Origin: Guadua angustifolia
Taxonomy: Eukaryota; Streptophyta; Magnoliopsida; Poales; Poaceae
Assembly (NCBI GenBank): GCA_036346375.1
Contig: CM070511.1
Coordinates: forward strand, 5,270,001-5,334,000
DNA: 64,000 nt
Direction of reading: 5' to 3'
In this document: piece after piece, positions 1 through 9,394 of the stretch
Position numbering within the stretch: position 1 is the first letter of the stretch
Layout: the number at the start of each line of letters is the position of its first letter
Translations under genes and position numbers: made by a program
The notes under the pieces: model-generated
The model's database searches: none
What the model was told of the DNA's origin: nothing
Seen by the model: the letters and a program-made list of their open reading frames with translations, nothing else

Positions 1-180
1 TGCAGGTTTCTGGCGGGGTGGCGCCCCATGGCCAGCCTTCGACGCGACGGCCGCTCCACCGCTTCGGGAGAGCGGCGGCGCCGTCTGCAGGGGAAGGTAC
101 GGCGGTTCTCGACCGTGCGACGGCCGGAGGCGCTTGGTCGCCGCCGCTTCGCGAGATCTCAGTCTTCGCGGATCCGCCAT
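1..180 (-). CDS. Possible N-terminal gag fragment of Gypsy-1, incomplete
   Basis: On the minus strand an open frame starts at an ATG at 180-178 (MADPRRLRSREAAATK...) and stays open to the window edge, 60 codons. It lies about 40 bases inside the end of the LTR, the usual place for the start of gag. The product is basic and Arg/Ala/Pro-rich, and no conserved domain can be seen. GC-rich sequence keeps frames open by chance, so this may not be coding. Confidence 0.3.
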   Translation of the reverse strand, partial: MADPRRLRSREAAATKRLRPSHGREPPYLPLQTAPPLSRSGGAAVASKAGHGAPPRQKPA

Positions 181-571
181 CTTCGATCTGCGAGCTCGCT
201 TCAACCGCGAACACCAAGTCTGCCGGAGTTAGCGGAAAAGCCAACCACTAGCCCCTACTCGCGCGCCTGCCGGGCGATTCCACCGACAGTTCCGGAGGAT
301 GCGACTGGGTTTGGTTGGAAGGAGGGCGTCTTCGGGTGGCTAAACCTAGAGGGCGAAAACCCTAGGGACTCCTACGCCAAGGACTCGGCGTCGGCCATTT
401 AACCGCAGATGACACGAAGATTTTACCTGTGTTCAGCCCCCTTTTCCTTGAATAATGACCTTACTTCCTGCTCGATTGTCTTTAGAGGGTGTGAAGCTGA
501 TACAAAGCTCTTGAGTTACAAGTTTTCTTCTCTCGAATGCCCCGTCCCCCTTTCCCATGCACCCGGAGGCC

Positions 572-579
572 CTTATATA
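572..579 (-). promoter_or_regulatory. TATA box of the Gypsy-1 LTR
   Basis: Minus-strand TATATAAG followed by GGCCTCCGGG. It lies between the repeat-rich U3 and the R/U5 segment, as in the other LTRs of this window (TATATAAAG-type boxes at 2332, 38441 and 53160). Confidence 0.55.
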
Positions 580-904
580 GGCCAGGCTAACGGGAGTAGG
601 TAAAAAGGGAGGTCATCATGCTGATCCTCATACATTTATTACTCCTTCCCGTGCTGTCCCGTTCCTCCAGCCTCATTAAATGCTTACGCGTGCCCTTGCC
701 CGGTCCGCCGGATGGGACCCCTTTATGCAGTAGGTGAGAGGCGCCGAGGAATGGGCTTGTTGCGTAAACCCTTGCACCGATAAGCTCATGCTATGGCGCA
801 CCGCTGCTCGACATGGTACGGTAGTGGAAGGAGCCTTCGAGGCGGCCACCGTGTTTCCACCTTTTTGCCTCGCGGCGGACGAGCAGACGTCCTCGCCGCC
901 GATT

Positions 905-1240
905 GCTAGGCCGCCACGTAGGCCGGGCGCCGGCGAAAGCGTGCGTCGCGCCACCGCCGCCGGACGCCACGTGCCGACGCCGTCGGCGGCCGTGATCGCC
1001 GCCCGATTGCTGGCCGCCACGAGATTGGGCGCCGGGCGAGCGAGGCGTCTTCGCCCACCGCCGCCGGACGCCACGTGGCCGACGCTGGCGCGGGCCGTGA
1101 TCGCCGCCGATTGACAAGCCGCCACGTAGGTGGGCGCCGGCGGCAGGCGTGCTCGCCCACCTGCTCGCCGGACGCCACGTGGGCCGACGCCTGGCCGGCG
1201 GGCCGTGATCGCCCGCCCGATTGCCAAGCCGCCACGTAGG
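905..1240 (-). repeat. GC-rich U3 tandem repeat (about 105-bp unit, ~53-bp half units)
   Basis: About three units of roughly 105 bp. The + strand landmarks recur at 940, 991, 1045, 1097, 1148 and 1202, a spacing of 51-54 bases. Alternate half units carry CGTGATCGCC, and each full unit carries CCACGTG followed by GCCGAC. The long open frames seen here in several phases come from the GC-rich repeat and are not genes. The repeat lies upstream of the LTR TATA box, so an enhancer role is possible but inferred. Confidence 0.7.
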
Positions 1241-1302
1241 CTGTATTTTTATGCGGTGGAGAGGGTACCCTAGCGTGTACTACGCTGACACCTTATCTGA
1301 CA

Positions 1303-1810
1303 CACCATTTGTAGCCTTCCATTGCATGAGTTCCAGTGTGGTACGCAATTTTTTGTGGCCCTGCCCACAGTTTGGGTACAAAGGAGTTCTGTGGTCCTCT
1401 AACATGCGCTGGAACTTCTCGAACTATCTTTGATCCGTAGTCTCCTCTCTCAAATCCGCAAAGATCTGGTCTAGCTCATCATCACCAAAGTCACCAAGTG
1501 TTTCTTCCACGGACAAGATGTGCGTCCGTCCGGATCTTGCTCAATCCATCTTCCTCTTCCTCGCCTTCTTCATCGCCTTCCTAGCTAACCGCCTCAACTT
1601 TGCCATGGTTGGTCCAACAGTATAGTTTGGCATGAAACCTCTCATGATCAAATGATTCATAACTTGCCATCGCTGGGAGTGCTCCTTCTCGTTCTTGCAA
1701 TCTACACATGGACAACATATGAAGTCGCTCGAGGCAAAATGCAACGACCGATCGAGAAAAGCCTGCACGCCATCAATGAACTCTCTCGAGCGATGGTCCA
1801 CATTGTACAT
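1303..1810 (-). pseudogene. CACTA transposase N-terminus (transposase-associated domain), remnant
   Basis: The frame starting at 1810 on the minus strand reads MYNVDHRSREFIDGV, then FICCPCVDCKNEKEH and a MRGFMPNYT segment. This matches the start of the better preserved transposase at 29407 (MYEADRRDREYFNGV, YICCPCVDCKND, LQRGFKPAYT) and is the Transpos_assoc region of plant CACTA TNP2 proteins, with its CxxC pair. The frame stops at 1541. Further homology in other frames continues to about 1303 (a counterpart of the PLYPGC...KLYVVLTLLQLKASNG stretch at about 28890-28980), where Gypsy-1 interrupts it. Not functional. Confidence 0.7.
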
Positions 1811-2038
1811 CTATTGCTGATTCATCTACACCAAGTTATAATTTCATTAAAAATTATAACACATTTCGTTACAAAAATTATAACGTAACTTATAGTTACA
1901 TTTAAAAATCTAAAGCTCACAACCACTTAATCCCAACAAAAAAACCTCCACCTACACCGTCATCCAATTAAAGACCTCCCTTTCTAATTATTTTGTATCC
2001 CTTCCTACCTTTGTAATTATTTTTTATCCTTCTACATG

Positions 2039-3090
2039 TGTCGGTGTTTCATAAAACCGGCAAGTAAATTTGTAAGCCTAGGGGCCGCGCGCTTCCCGTT
2101 CCTCGAATGGTTAGACTACAGGGGTCCAAAGTTTATACTGGTTCGGGCTGAATGTCCCTACGTCCAGTTCGAGTGGGGGCGTTGTATTGCTGGGGATGCG
2201 GCTGGCCGCGAGTGGTTACAGTTTGCTCAAAGGGGTCCGACAGGCCGGCCCTTCGATGTTAGAATGGACTCTCTACAGTTGGGTGACTTGGAATGACTCC
2301 GATCGATCCCTCCTCATGAGACCCTGCCCCCTTTATATACATGTGGAGGGAGCAGGTTACACGGGCGCTCTTAAGGAGAGATGAAAAAACAAGAAGGGGT
2401 ATGCCATGACCGGGAGTTGAGCCCTATGCTTAGGCGCAGAGCTGTTGGTCTTGAAGTCCGGTCTTGGGCTCGGCCTTTGTCTGCTGATAATCCTTGCCAT
2501 ACCGGGCCAGAGACATACGGGTTGGTCTTTGGCGTCCGCTTCCTTGGGAAGCGGCGTCTGCATCTGTCTGGCGCTTGTCGCGCTGACATCGGCGATGGGC
2601 GGCTTCGAGATTGCCTCGGGGGCGCGTGTCTCCTCTTGTGCATGACCGGTGATGAGATGCACTTGACTTTGCCCATCTCTCGGGCCGCCTCGGACGGTGT
2701 CACTGCCCCTAGTGAGACCGGCAAGTCTGGCGAGATAGGTGTGCAGCCTAGGATCCGCCGGTGGCGAGGCGAAGGTCCTAGGTCGAGTCGACCAGGGACC
2801 CCGCCATAGGGACCCATTGGGGTTTCGGCGAGATCCCTTAGTCGAGCATGCGGGTGCGTCCGACCATAGGCGTGGTCGGATCGACCACCTGTAGGTCGAG
2901 CTCGATGGTGGCTCCGACCGCGATGTGGTCGGAGCTCATGGGCCGGACCAAAACCGATGGTCCTCCGCCTCTTGAAGGAACCCCCCGTTCTGGGCTGGGC
3001 CTGAGTAGGCCCATATGATATCTTCGTTTGTATTGACAATTTCATAGATGAAGCCTTGCTGTGGGGCACCCCTGGCGTAAGTACTCGTCA
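2039..3090 (-). mobile_element. Solo LTR of a Gypsy-type family (copy 1, 1052 bp)
   Basis: The unit is TG...CA bounded (TGTCGG at 2039, ACTCGTCA at 3090) and flanked by the perfect 5-bp duplication ACATG (2034-2038 and 3091-3095). There is no internal region, so it is a solo LTR. Orientation is minus: the minus strand has TATATAAAGG (about 2329-2338) and then TTCAGCCCGAACCAGTATAA (2137-2156), the R/U5 signature. Copies at 38176 and 52506 share the termini and the TTACTTGCCGG stretch. Long open frames here (for example 2371-3069 on the minus strand) have no recognisable domain. Confidence 0.92.
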
Positions 3091-3428
3091 ACATGTTTTT
3101 CTATTTTATTTCATACACCAATAATTACTTCCTTGCAATATTGTGATATTTAAGATTCTAAAGCTAACAACCACCTAGATCTAAAGCTTCCAATCACCTT
3201 AACCTTATGTAATGTCATATTTTGAACTAGATCTCCACCCTACATCTTCATACAACAACAAAAACAAGCATAGAAAACAAAATTTTGATCATGGTGATCT
3301 TGCTTAAAAAGTTCAAGATTTCTCCACATCCATTGAAAAAAATAGCAATCTCTAGGTGAGAAGGATGTTCACATGATGTTACTAACCTTGAAACACTTAA
3401 TTTGAGCTAATCACCCCAAATTAAAAAT

Positions 3429-3722
3429 TTGGACAGCACCTCCCAAAACAATACTGGGCCAGCCCTTCTCTCTTCGCTCGACTCGACTACTGGCTCGTGG
3501 AGGAAGAAGGGTTTAAATGCGCTGCGTGGGAGGGCTTCGAAGCGGTTTGAGACAAGAACCGCTTCTAGAACTGAAGCATTCAGAAGCGGTTCGTGTCTCA
3601 AACCGCTTCTGGAAGCCTCTCCGGACTGTTGCCTACGAACCGCTTCTAGTGCGAACATCACAACGGATTCGCACCAAACCGCTTCTAATAGGCCGGTTGT
3701 GATGCCCAGTACTGTAGTAGTG
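3429..3722 (-). repeat. CACTA-1 terminal inverted repeat and subterminal repeats
   Basis: AACCGCTTCT or its complement occurs at 3541 (partial), 3557-3566, 3582-3591, 3601-3610, 3648-3657 and 3677-3686, in both orientations. The stretch ends at the terminus GTAGTAGTG (3714-3722). Such clusters are binding sites for the TNPA-type protein in CACTA elements (family knowledge). Neighbouring copies in opposite orientation (3557/3582, 3582/3601) could also form hairpins. Confidence 0.75.
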
Positions 3723-3848
3723 GCACCACAGGAGTAGCAGAACTCACGCCCACACCTGCACAAGTGACAAAGTGACCTGTAGCGTGGCACCACAGGAGTA
3801 GCAGAACTCACGCCCACACCTGCACAAGTGACAAAGTGACCTGTAGCA
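3721..3848 (-). repeat. 64-bp tandem duplication with an IBR-like cysteine motif
   Basis: Two nearly identical copies, 3721-3784 and 3785-3848, follow directly on the CACTA-1 terminus. In minus sense each can be read as CRCGREFCYSCGA, preceded by a possible splice acceptor (CACTTGTGCAG). The C-x-C-G-x-E-F-C-x-x-C-G pattern is that of the second cysteine cluster of IBR domains in RING-type E3 ligases. It may be a scrap of a host gene that CACTA-1 landed in. The duplication is plain from sequence; the protein match rests on 13 residues. Confidence 0.5.
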
Positions 3849-4105
3849 TAGCGACAGTAATTGGAAAAATGCATTGATACATCTTCACGGCAATGGCCAT
3901 AGACGTGTGGCAGCGCCGGTACAGAACATACTTCACTACTTCAGGTAACTTGGGAGTAGAATTTATCGCTTGTGCATTCAAAAGGAAGAGCATGCCCATG
4001 CAAACCAAACCATAGCGTAGGGAAACGTTGTCGTACGTACTTCCAGACTTACAGTAATACATATTAGAGCGCACAAAAAGAATTGTATGAAGTTGTTTCT
4101 TACAC

Positions 4106-4280
4106 CACTACTACAACAGAAAAACCTATATTAGACGTCTCATTATAGATGGCTTTCAAAAACCATCTGTGTTAAAGCTAATCACAAATAGTTTTGCTAG
4201 CACAACCGTCCAAGTAACTGGATATGTTAAGAACTGTCTGTGATAAGCTGGTATCATATACGGTTTATAATTGTGAAATA
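4106..4280 (+). mobile_element. Left terminus of a second CACTA-like element
   Basis: CACTACTACAACAGAAAA starts at 4106, followed by subterminal inverted pairs such as GATGG...CCATC (4148-4172). This is the layout of a CACTA 5' end. I could not find a matching right terminus, so the extent is unknown. The element might include the downstream GH17 exon fragment, which would make it a gene-capturing copy. Confidence 0.45.
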
Positions 4281-5216
4281 TAGCCTAATAGAACCTTGAA
4301 AAGTTCTTACTGTGTGTTGACATTTTGTAAAGATAAATTTTCAGCTGTGTAACACTTTTCCAGTGATTAGTGGAAAAGCTGGTTAATTTGTCCTTCCATT
4401 TCTTGCTTTAGATAATTTCAGTTGCATGTTTTGTTGCGTTAGCCATTTTCTTAATATTAGTTTTTAGATTCTCATTCAATGGATCAATTATCTCTCTTCA
4501 TATATGCATTATATAAAAGTGACAACAATTGCCCTTAAATACATGTATTTTTTGAGACAATACACTAACTTGCATTATGCTTTGGCATATTCTCCTAACT
4601 CTATAGTATCATAAAATACTTGTATGTCATTCCCATGCAGATTATAATTGTGCATAATTTAATAAAAGAAGAGGGGAGAAAGAAAACAAAACATTAACAC
4701 CATGTGGGGGGACATCTACTCGGCCGGGCTATAAACAAAAGGAGTAGGTACGAAATCCGATGTCAAGTCAACTTTTTTTATCTTTAGTTTTCTAATGAGC
4801 AAAAATTGATTGTAATAAGCAAAAACTGATTGTAACTGGCCCTCAATACGTCCATATCCCATATATTAAATTCGAAAAGGGCTTATCCTTCATTCTGTTC
4901 TTGTTCTTCCTCGCCATTATCACTGAAAATTTCATCAGCATTCACAGTTGAGTTCGGATTTGTTTGGGATCGTGACACAAAGCTACAAACAAGATTCAGG
5001 AAGTTGAGTAAATTCAGTTCGTGTCAGCGTTATCCGTAACACGTTCTGTAGCAGATCCGAAAACAATTGTATAACAGCATGTATTTATCTGTTAGTTAGT
5101 TATCAACTGATTGGAATCTATCTGTAATATTTCTGAGTATAAATACACAGAGAACTCATTTGAGTTCATTGCGGCAAAACATGTCATTACTTTATTACAC
5201 TGCAGTCTGCACTCAC
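4281..5216. other. AT-rich sequence without a recognised gene; one TATA-like site
   Basis: No reading frame with a recognisable domain. TATAAATA at 5138-5145, after GTTAGTTAGTTATC and before ACACAGAGAAC, resembles the promoter part of a Copia-type LTR, but no LTR boundaries could be placed. The last part next to 5216 would be the intron of the GH17 fragment, since the exon ends in a good donor site. Confidence 0.35.
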
Positions 5217-5561
5217 CTGATATCCACACCCCCCGCGAAGTTATACCTGCTGAAGTTCCGGTTGACCCACTCCGTAGTCCGCCGCGACGACGGCGAGCAG
5301 GTTGTTGGGGATGGCCACCATCACCTCGATGCCGCTCCCGGCGAGCGCGCCCGTTGTGTTGGCGTCGGCGTCGAACAGCTTCACCCTCTTGATGCCATTG
5401 TCCTGCAGCGCCCGCACGACGGTGTCCGGCGGAAACGGGTGCATCGCCATTGTGCTCCGATCCAGCCTCCAGTTCATCCCCAACCCTCCGGTCGCCAGGA
5501 ACGACCCCGTTGCCTGGACGGCAAGCAGCGTCATGAGGAGCAGGTGGAAGCTCCTCGCCAT
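5217..5561 (-). pseudogene. First exon of a GH17 glucan endo-1,3-beta-glucosidase, frameshifted
   Basis: The ATG at 5561 (minus) opens a hydrophobic signal peptide ([16 protein letters not shown]) followed by [26 protein letters not shown] and [12 protein letters not shown], the start of plant GH17 beta-1,3-glucanases, which are secreted or wall enzymes. The frame ends early at 5241. In a shifted frame the sequence continues with [17 protein letters not shown], as expected for the family, and ends in a good donor, CAG/GTGAGT, at 5216. So one indel near 5280 breaks the exon. No following exon with the two catalytic glutamates was found. The fragment lies between a CACTA-like end and a Copia LTR fragment and may have been carried there. 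Confidence 0.75.
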
Positions 5562-5890
5562 GGCAGTGAATTACTGATCAAGGATGGCAAAAGGCAGAGA
5601 GGAAGGAGAAGAATCGATCGATGCGTATGTTATGGAGTGTGCAATTTGGATGGAAAGATCGTTCTAGCTAGCTAGTGGATGATGGTTTTCTGGAGGAAGA
5701 TGGAGACGGTGGGTTCTTTTCGGAACGATCAACTTGTGATGAGCATGAATCAGAAAGCAGATTGCTAGGGAAGATTCCAAGCTCCAAGAACAATGCAACC
5801 TTCCTTCCATTCTGAAAATCAAGAATGATGTATACTGTGTACATGCGCTGCTCTTGGATAAAAATGGACAGAAGTATCGGATTGTTCTTT

Positions 5891-6585
5891 TGTTGGGAAT
5901 AGGTAGGCTACTCTAGCATAAAATCAAAATTTTCTACTACATAACCAATTAACCACTACAAGTTATAGATCACAGAATTACCACTAGACTACAGACTCGT
6001 AGCGGAAGTAAAGTCAATATAGCACGGTGGTGCAAATGTAATCGTACTAACCTCGCGTCTCTTCCAACAGCTCCTTGTAAGCTTCGTAGGTTGCGAATCG
6101 TCCTAACATTGAAACTTCGCAACAATGCCCCTAAAGTATTCACATGTACGGAGCAGAAACACTACGTACCGAAGTACTAGCGCCGACTGCACTGTTCTAG
6201 ATAGAGGAGGGGTGGTGGCTAGGGTTTTGAAAACTCCGAATTCCTACTGTGTCTCATAACCCTAAAGCCAGCACCCCTCCTTTTTAATAGACGTCCCATA
6301 TTGGGCTCTATAATAGAGTCCCATTAGGAACTTAAACCTATCAGAATTTAGATCACCATCCGAATTAAGTCCTGACTCTTTAAGCACGTGACCCTATAAG
6401 TTCGCATATACCTAGATATGGCCCGAGTACTCTTACTCGACCATCAATTGATAGCAGTTCCTAGTAGAATGTATCGACCCCCGAGTATATGTAAAGATCA
6501 TATCAGAGGAACCTAAACAATATTTAGTTATATGCATTTCTATTTGCTTCATTATATCGGTCAAACTGAAGGCGAGTATATACCA
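5891..6585 (-). repeat. Copia-type LTR fragment, minus orientation
   Basis: The left edge TGTTGGGAATAGG (minus-sense end CTATTCCCAACA) and a GC-poor LTR-like body suggest a Copia LTR. The minus strand carries TATTAAAAAGGAGGGG near 6280, a plausible TATA region. The right edge meets a stray piece of gag at 6585 and no target duplication was found, so the LTR is probably truncated. There are no coding frames of note. Family identity is uncertain. Confidence 0.45.
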
Positions 6586-6613
6586 TGAGGTATGGAAATC
6601 TCTTTGTGATTAT

Positions 6614-7132
6614 CATGATGCGCTATGGTATCGATTCCTGACCCTGTTTGCCCAATTTCGGTTTAGTAGATTAAATCATTGTTCTTTTTATTCAACAAGT
6701 TTAATTTTGATTTGATCCATCTAAAACCTTCTTAGGGCATTAATTTAGTGTTCCTCAAAGTTTTGTTGGTTAATCTTTTGTAGATTGTGATTAATCACGA
6801 AATTAGGGTTTGCTTGATTTTCGTCATATTCTGTTACAGCAAGCTTGCAGGATTTATAACTTTTGATCCGTAGATCCGATCGACCTGATTCTTTTTTTGT
6901 TAGATGCGTATTGGAATCTAGTTTCTTTTGTTTAAATTTCAGGTCAATCCGACAGCTAGATCTCCAGGAATTCACAATTTACCGAACGCATATACTCTGT
7001 TTTGTTGAATACGAAGCAATTATTTGAGTCCGAATTAGGGTGAATTTTTAGTAGATCAAAATTTTGATTTTAGCTTCCGCGCAATCATTCACCCCCCCTC
7101 TGATTGCTAGTTTAATATATATCGATCCTACA
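6614..7132 (+). repeat. Partial 5' LTR of the Copia element
   Basis: Matches 11870-12388 over its whole 519-bp length with few differences. It ends in CGATCCTACA at 7132, followed by AG and the primer site. It lacks the first part of the LTR, including the promoter (TATA box at 11518 in the 3' copy), so this copy could not drive transcription itself. Confidence 0.85.
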
Positions 7133-7134
7133 AG

Positions 7135-7146
7135 TGGTATCAGAGC
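7135..7146 (+). other. Primer binding site (initiator-Met tRNA type)
   Basis: TGGTATCAGAGC two bases after the LTR end. This is the standard minus-strand primer site of Copia elements, complementary to the 3' end of initiator methionine tRNA. It is not a tRNA gene. Confidence 0.9.
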
Positions 7147-7191
7147 AAGGTTTTTCTAATTAATCTTAACCGGTGATTAGAAACCGTAGCG

Positions 7192-9394
7192 ATGGATAGG
7201 TATTCGACAAAACCTTGTGTTTTCGATGGTGTTGATTTTCAGTTTTGGAAAGCGAAGATGGAGGCGTACATTCAAGCTCAAGGCTTTGCAATTTGGGAGA
7301 AGGTGTACAAGCCATATCAAGTTCCTAAGAATGATCAAGTTAATGAAACCAATCAAGCACAGGTTGAAGCAAACAGCAGAGCACGGAATTTGATCATCCA
7401 AGGATTGGGAAGAAGCGACTTCGACCGCGTGATCCATCCCAAATCTGCATATGAGGTATGGAAATCTCTTTGTGATTATCATGAGGGTTCTAACACTGTC
7501 AAAGAGGTTCGTCAGGATATATATAAGAAAGAATATATGCGATTTGAGATGAAACCTGGTGAGTCGCTAGATGATTTCTTTGCACGCTTTAATAAAATTC
7601 TTAGCAATTTGCGTCTTTGTTGGAGTTAGTTTTGATGATGCTGCTAATGCTAGACAATTGCTTGGTGCATTAGACATGTCAATTTGGGAGATGAAAGTTA
7701 CATCCATTAGAGAATCAACTGTCATGAGTACACTTACTTTAGATGTTCTTTTCTCTAAATTAAAAACTCATGAATTGGATGTTCTTGCTAGGAAAAATGA
7801 TCATAAATCAATTGCATCGACCTCTCGATCTAGCATGTCTCATAATAATGCTTCTTCAAGCTTTGCTTTGTCCTTTTGTCTTCACTAACCGATGAGCGGA
7901 TCAAGAGTTTCTGAAGAAGATTTGGCACTACTCTCTTCTCGATTTAACAAAGCTTTGCAGAATGTGAGAATGAGAAAGAGAGTTGGTGATGGCCCTCCAA
8001 GGTGTTATGAGTGTGGTGATCTCAACCACATTCGATCAAATTGTCCTAAGCTTGCAGGTAAAGCATCAAGAGAGGAGAAGGACAATGACAGAAGAAAAGA
8101 GAAGAAAAATTTTTCTCCAAGTGATAGAAAGAAAAAGAGCTTCATCAACAAAAAGGTTGTTCATCGGGTTCTTTCCGCTCTTGAACAAGTTAATTTGAGC
8201 GATGTGGATTCGGAGAGCAGCGAGGACGATGCAACTCCAAGCAAGCATGATTTGACAGGATTGTGTCTCATGGCTAGAAGTGATGAAAGCTTCACCGAGG
8301 ACGATCATGACAGCGACGTTAATGAGGTAGAACCTTCTTACGATGAATTAACTATTGCTGTTGTTCGTCTTGGAAAATTGCTTGACAAACGCGACAAGAA
8401 AATTAAGAAACATGATGTTCTTGTGGAATCTTTGAATGCTGAAATTGCTAGACTTAAATCTTTGATTCCTGATGATGATGCTTGCAAATCATGTGACTTA
8501 ATTTACAATGAGCTTACTTTGCTTAGGAAAGAACATGTTAGCTTGTTAGAGCAAATTAATGCTGAAAAGGAGAAAAATGAGAAACTTGTTAAACATGCTA
8601 GTTGTTCTACTGTTGATTTGCATGATTCAACTCCATGTTCTAAATACTCCACACTTGAATTGAAGTTGAATGATGCTAATGGTAGAGTTTCTCAAATGAC
8701 CAATGATTTGCTCACACATGAGGTTCTTTCATGCTCAACTTGTCGCAAGCAGAAAGGAAAAGTGGACGTTCCATGTAATAACTGTTTAACTCTTTCTCGA
8801 AAGGTTGATTACTTGGAAAAATCTTTAGAACGGTTCACTTCAGGAAAGAAAAACCTAAACATGATTTTGGATCAATCAAAAGTCAGTACTCATCACAAAG
8901 GTTTAGGTTTTGATTCTTATGCTCATTATAAATCACATGCTCCCACTGTTGTTAAGACACTTGAAAGTGAAAAATTCGAAATTGTCAATGAGCCTAAGAA
9001 AACTATTTTCAAGTCTGCTGGTGTGTTATCTTCTACTATGATGAATGCAAAAGTTACTTCTGTTTCTAATGCTAAACATCATGTTAAGTACACTTGCACT
9101 CATTGTGGTAGAGATAGACACTTAGTAGATTTTTGCTTTAGGCTAGCCAAACAGCAAAAGAAAGAAAAGGCTAAGGCTAGGTCTAATTTCAAGAAGGCAC
9201 ATTTCACTCCTCATTTTGTGCCTAGGGTGATGCAAACACCTCTTGTTGCAAGAAACACGAGAAAGGGCAAATCTGATTTTGTGAACAAGAATACTCGTGT
9301 TGTGCCTACTGTCAGTGTGTCTCAAGATCGGATTCCCAAATGCTTTATTTCTAACCCCATTACCGAGGCCTCGACATCTTCTCGTGCTATGTAG
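7192..9394 (+). pseudogene. gag: Copia gag polyprotein, frameshifted
   Basis: The start MDRYSTKPCVFDG with FWKAKMEAYI is the N-terminus of Copia gag. The capsid-like UBN2 part follows (about 7290-7740: YEVWKSLCDYHEGS, VRQDIYKKEY, LDDFFARFNKILSNLR). The frame breaks near 7615, goes on at 7571-7888, and breaks again around 7875-7915 before SEEDLALLSSRFNKALQ. The main C-terminal frame (7892-9394, 500 aa) holds two zinc knuckles of the CX2CX4HX4C type (CYECGDLNHIRSNC near 8001 and CTHCGRDRHLVDFC near 9093), with a long acidic and coiled-coil-prone middle. Gag packages the RNA into particles. The frame stops at 9394 with no protease after it. Confidence 0.85.

Larger units (their letters stand above)
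1..1290 (-). mobile_element. Ty3/Gypsy-type retrotransposon (Gypsy-1), 5' end, cut by window start
   Basis: An LTR in minus orientation (221-1290) is followed at its 3' side by a non-LTR segment reaching base 1, so only the 5' LTR and the start of the internal region lie in the window. The LTR termini are TGTCAG and CCGGCA in minus sense. The element breaks the transposase region of CACTA-1, whose sequence resumes at 1291. The presumed target duplication on this side would be 1291-1295 (CCTTA); its partner lies outside the window. The LTR start resembles that of the Gypsy LTR at 59917 (both have GGGTACCCTCTCCACCG about 20 bases in), so the two are related. Family assignment rests on LTR structure only. 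Confidence 0.7.
221..1290 (-). repeat. 5' LTR of Gypsy-1 (1070 bp)
   Basis: In minus sense the unit begins TGTCAG (1290 downward) and ends CCGGCA at 221. The U3 part (about 600-1290) is very GC-rich and contains tandem repeats. A TATA box follows, then a stretch reading GGGCTGAACACAGGTAAAAT near 430-450, which matches the R/U5 layout of other grass Gypsy LTRs (compare CTCGAACCAGTATAAACC in the elements at 13139 and 59917). The sequence after 220 (TTGGTGTTCGCGG in minus sense) is in the position of the primer binding site. Confidence 0.7.
1291..3722 (-). mobile_element. CACTA-1: decayed CACTA (En/Spm) DNA transposon, right part
   Basis: The right terminus at 3722 reads GTACTGTAGTAGTG, i.e. 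CACTACTACAGTAC inward, the classic CACTA end. Next to it are six subterminal copies of AACCGCTTCT in both orientations (3541-3686). Minus-strand sequence at about 1300-1810 encodes the N-terminal transposase-associated region. Gypsy-1 has interrupted the element at 1290, so its left end is not visible. A solo LTR (2039-3090) is inserted between the transposase start and the right end. About 1.4 kb of CACTA sequence remains here. Confidence 0.75.

Noticed and set aside
676..1235. Overlapping long open frames in three phases on both strands (up to 183 aa).
   Set aside because: They come from the GC-rich U3 tandem repeat of an LTR; no domain, and several phases are equally open.
2371..3069. 232-aa minus-strand open frame.
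   Set aside because: Lies wholly within a solo LTR, is not conserved in the other two copies of that LTR as far as seen, and has no domain.
3808..4074. 88-aa minus-strand frame upstream of the IBR-like motif.
   Set aside because: It looked like part of a RING-IBR gene, but it is in a different phase from the cysteine motif and has no zinc-binding pattern; an intron is as likely.
5160..5675. 171-aa plus-strand frame.
   Set aside because: It is the shadow of the GH17 exon on the other strand, where signal peptide and family motifs are found.
7131..7150. tRNA-like stretch TGGTATCAGAGC (also near 32973).
   Set aside because: These are primer binding sites next to LTR ends; no cloverleaf can be drawn.
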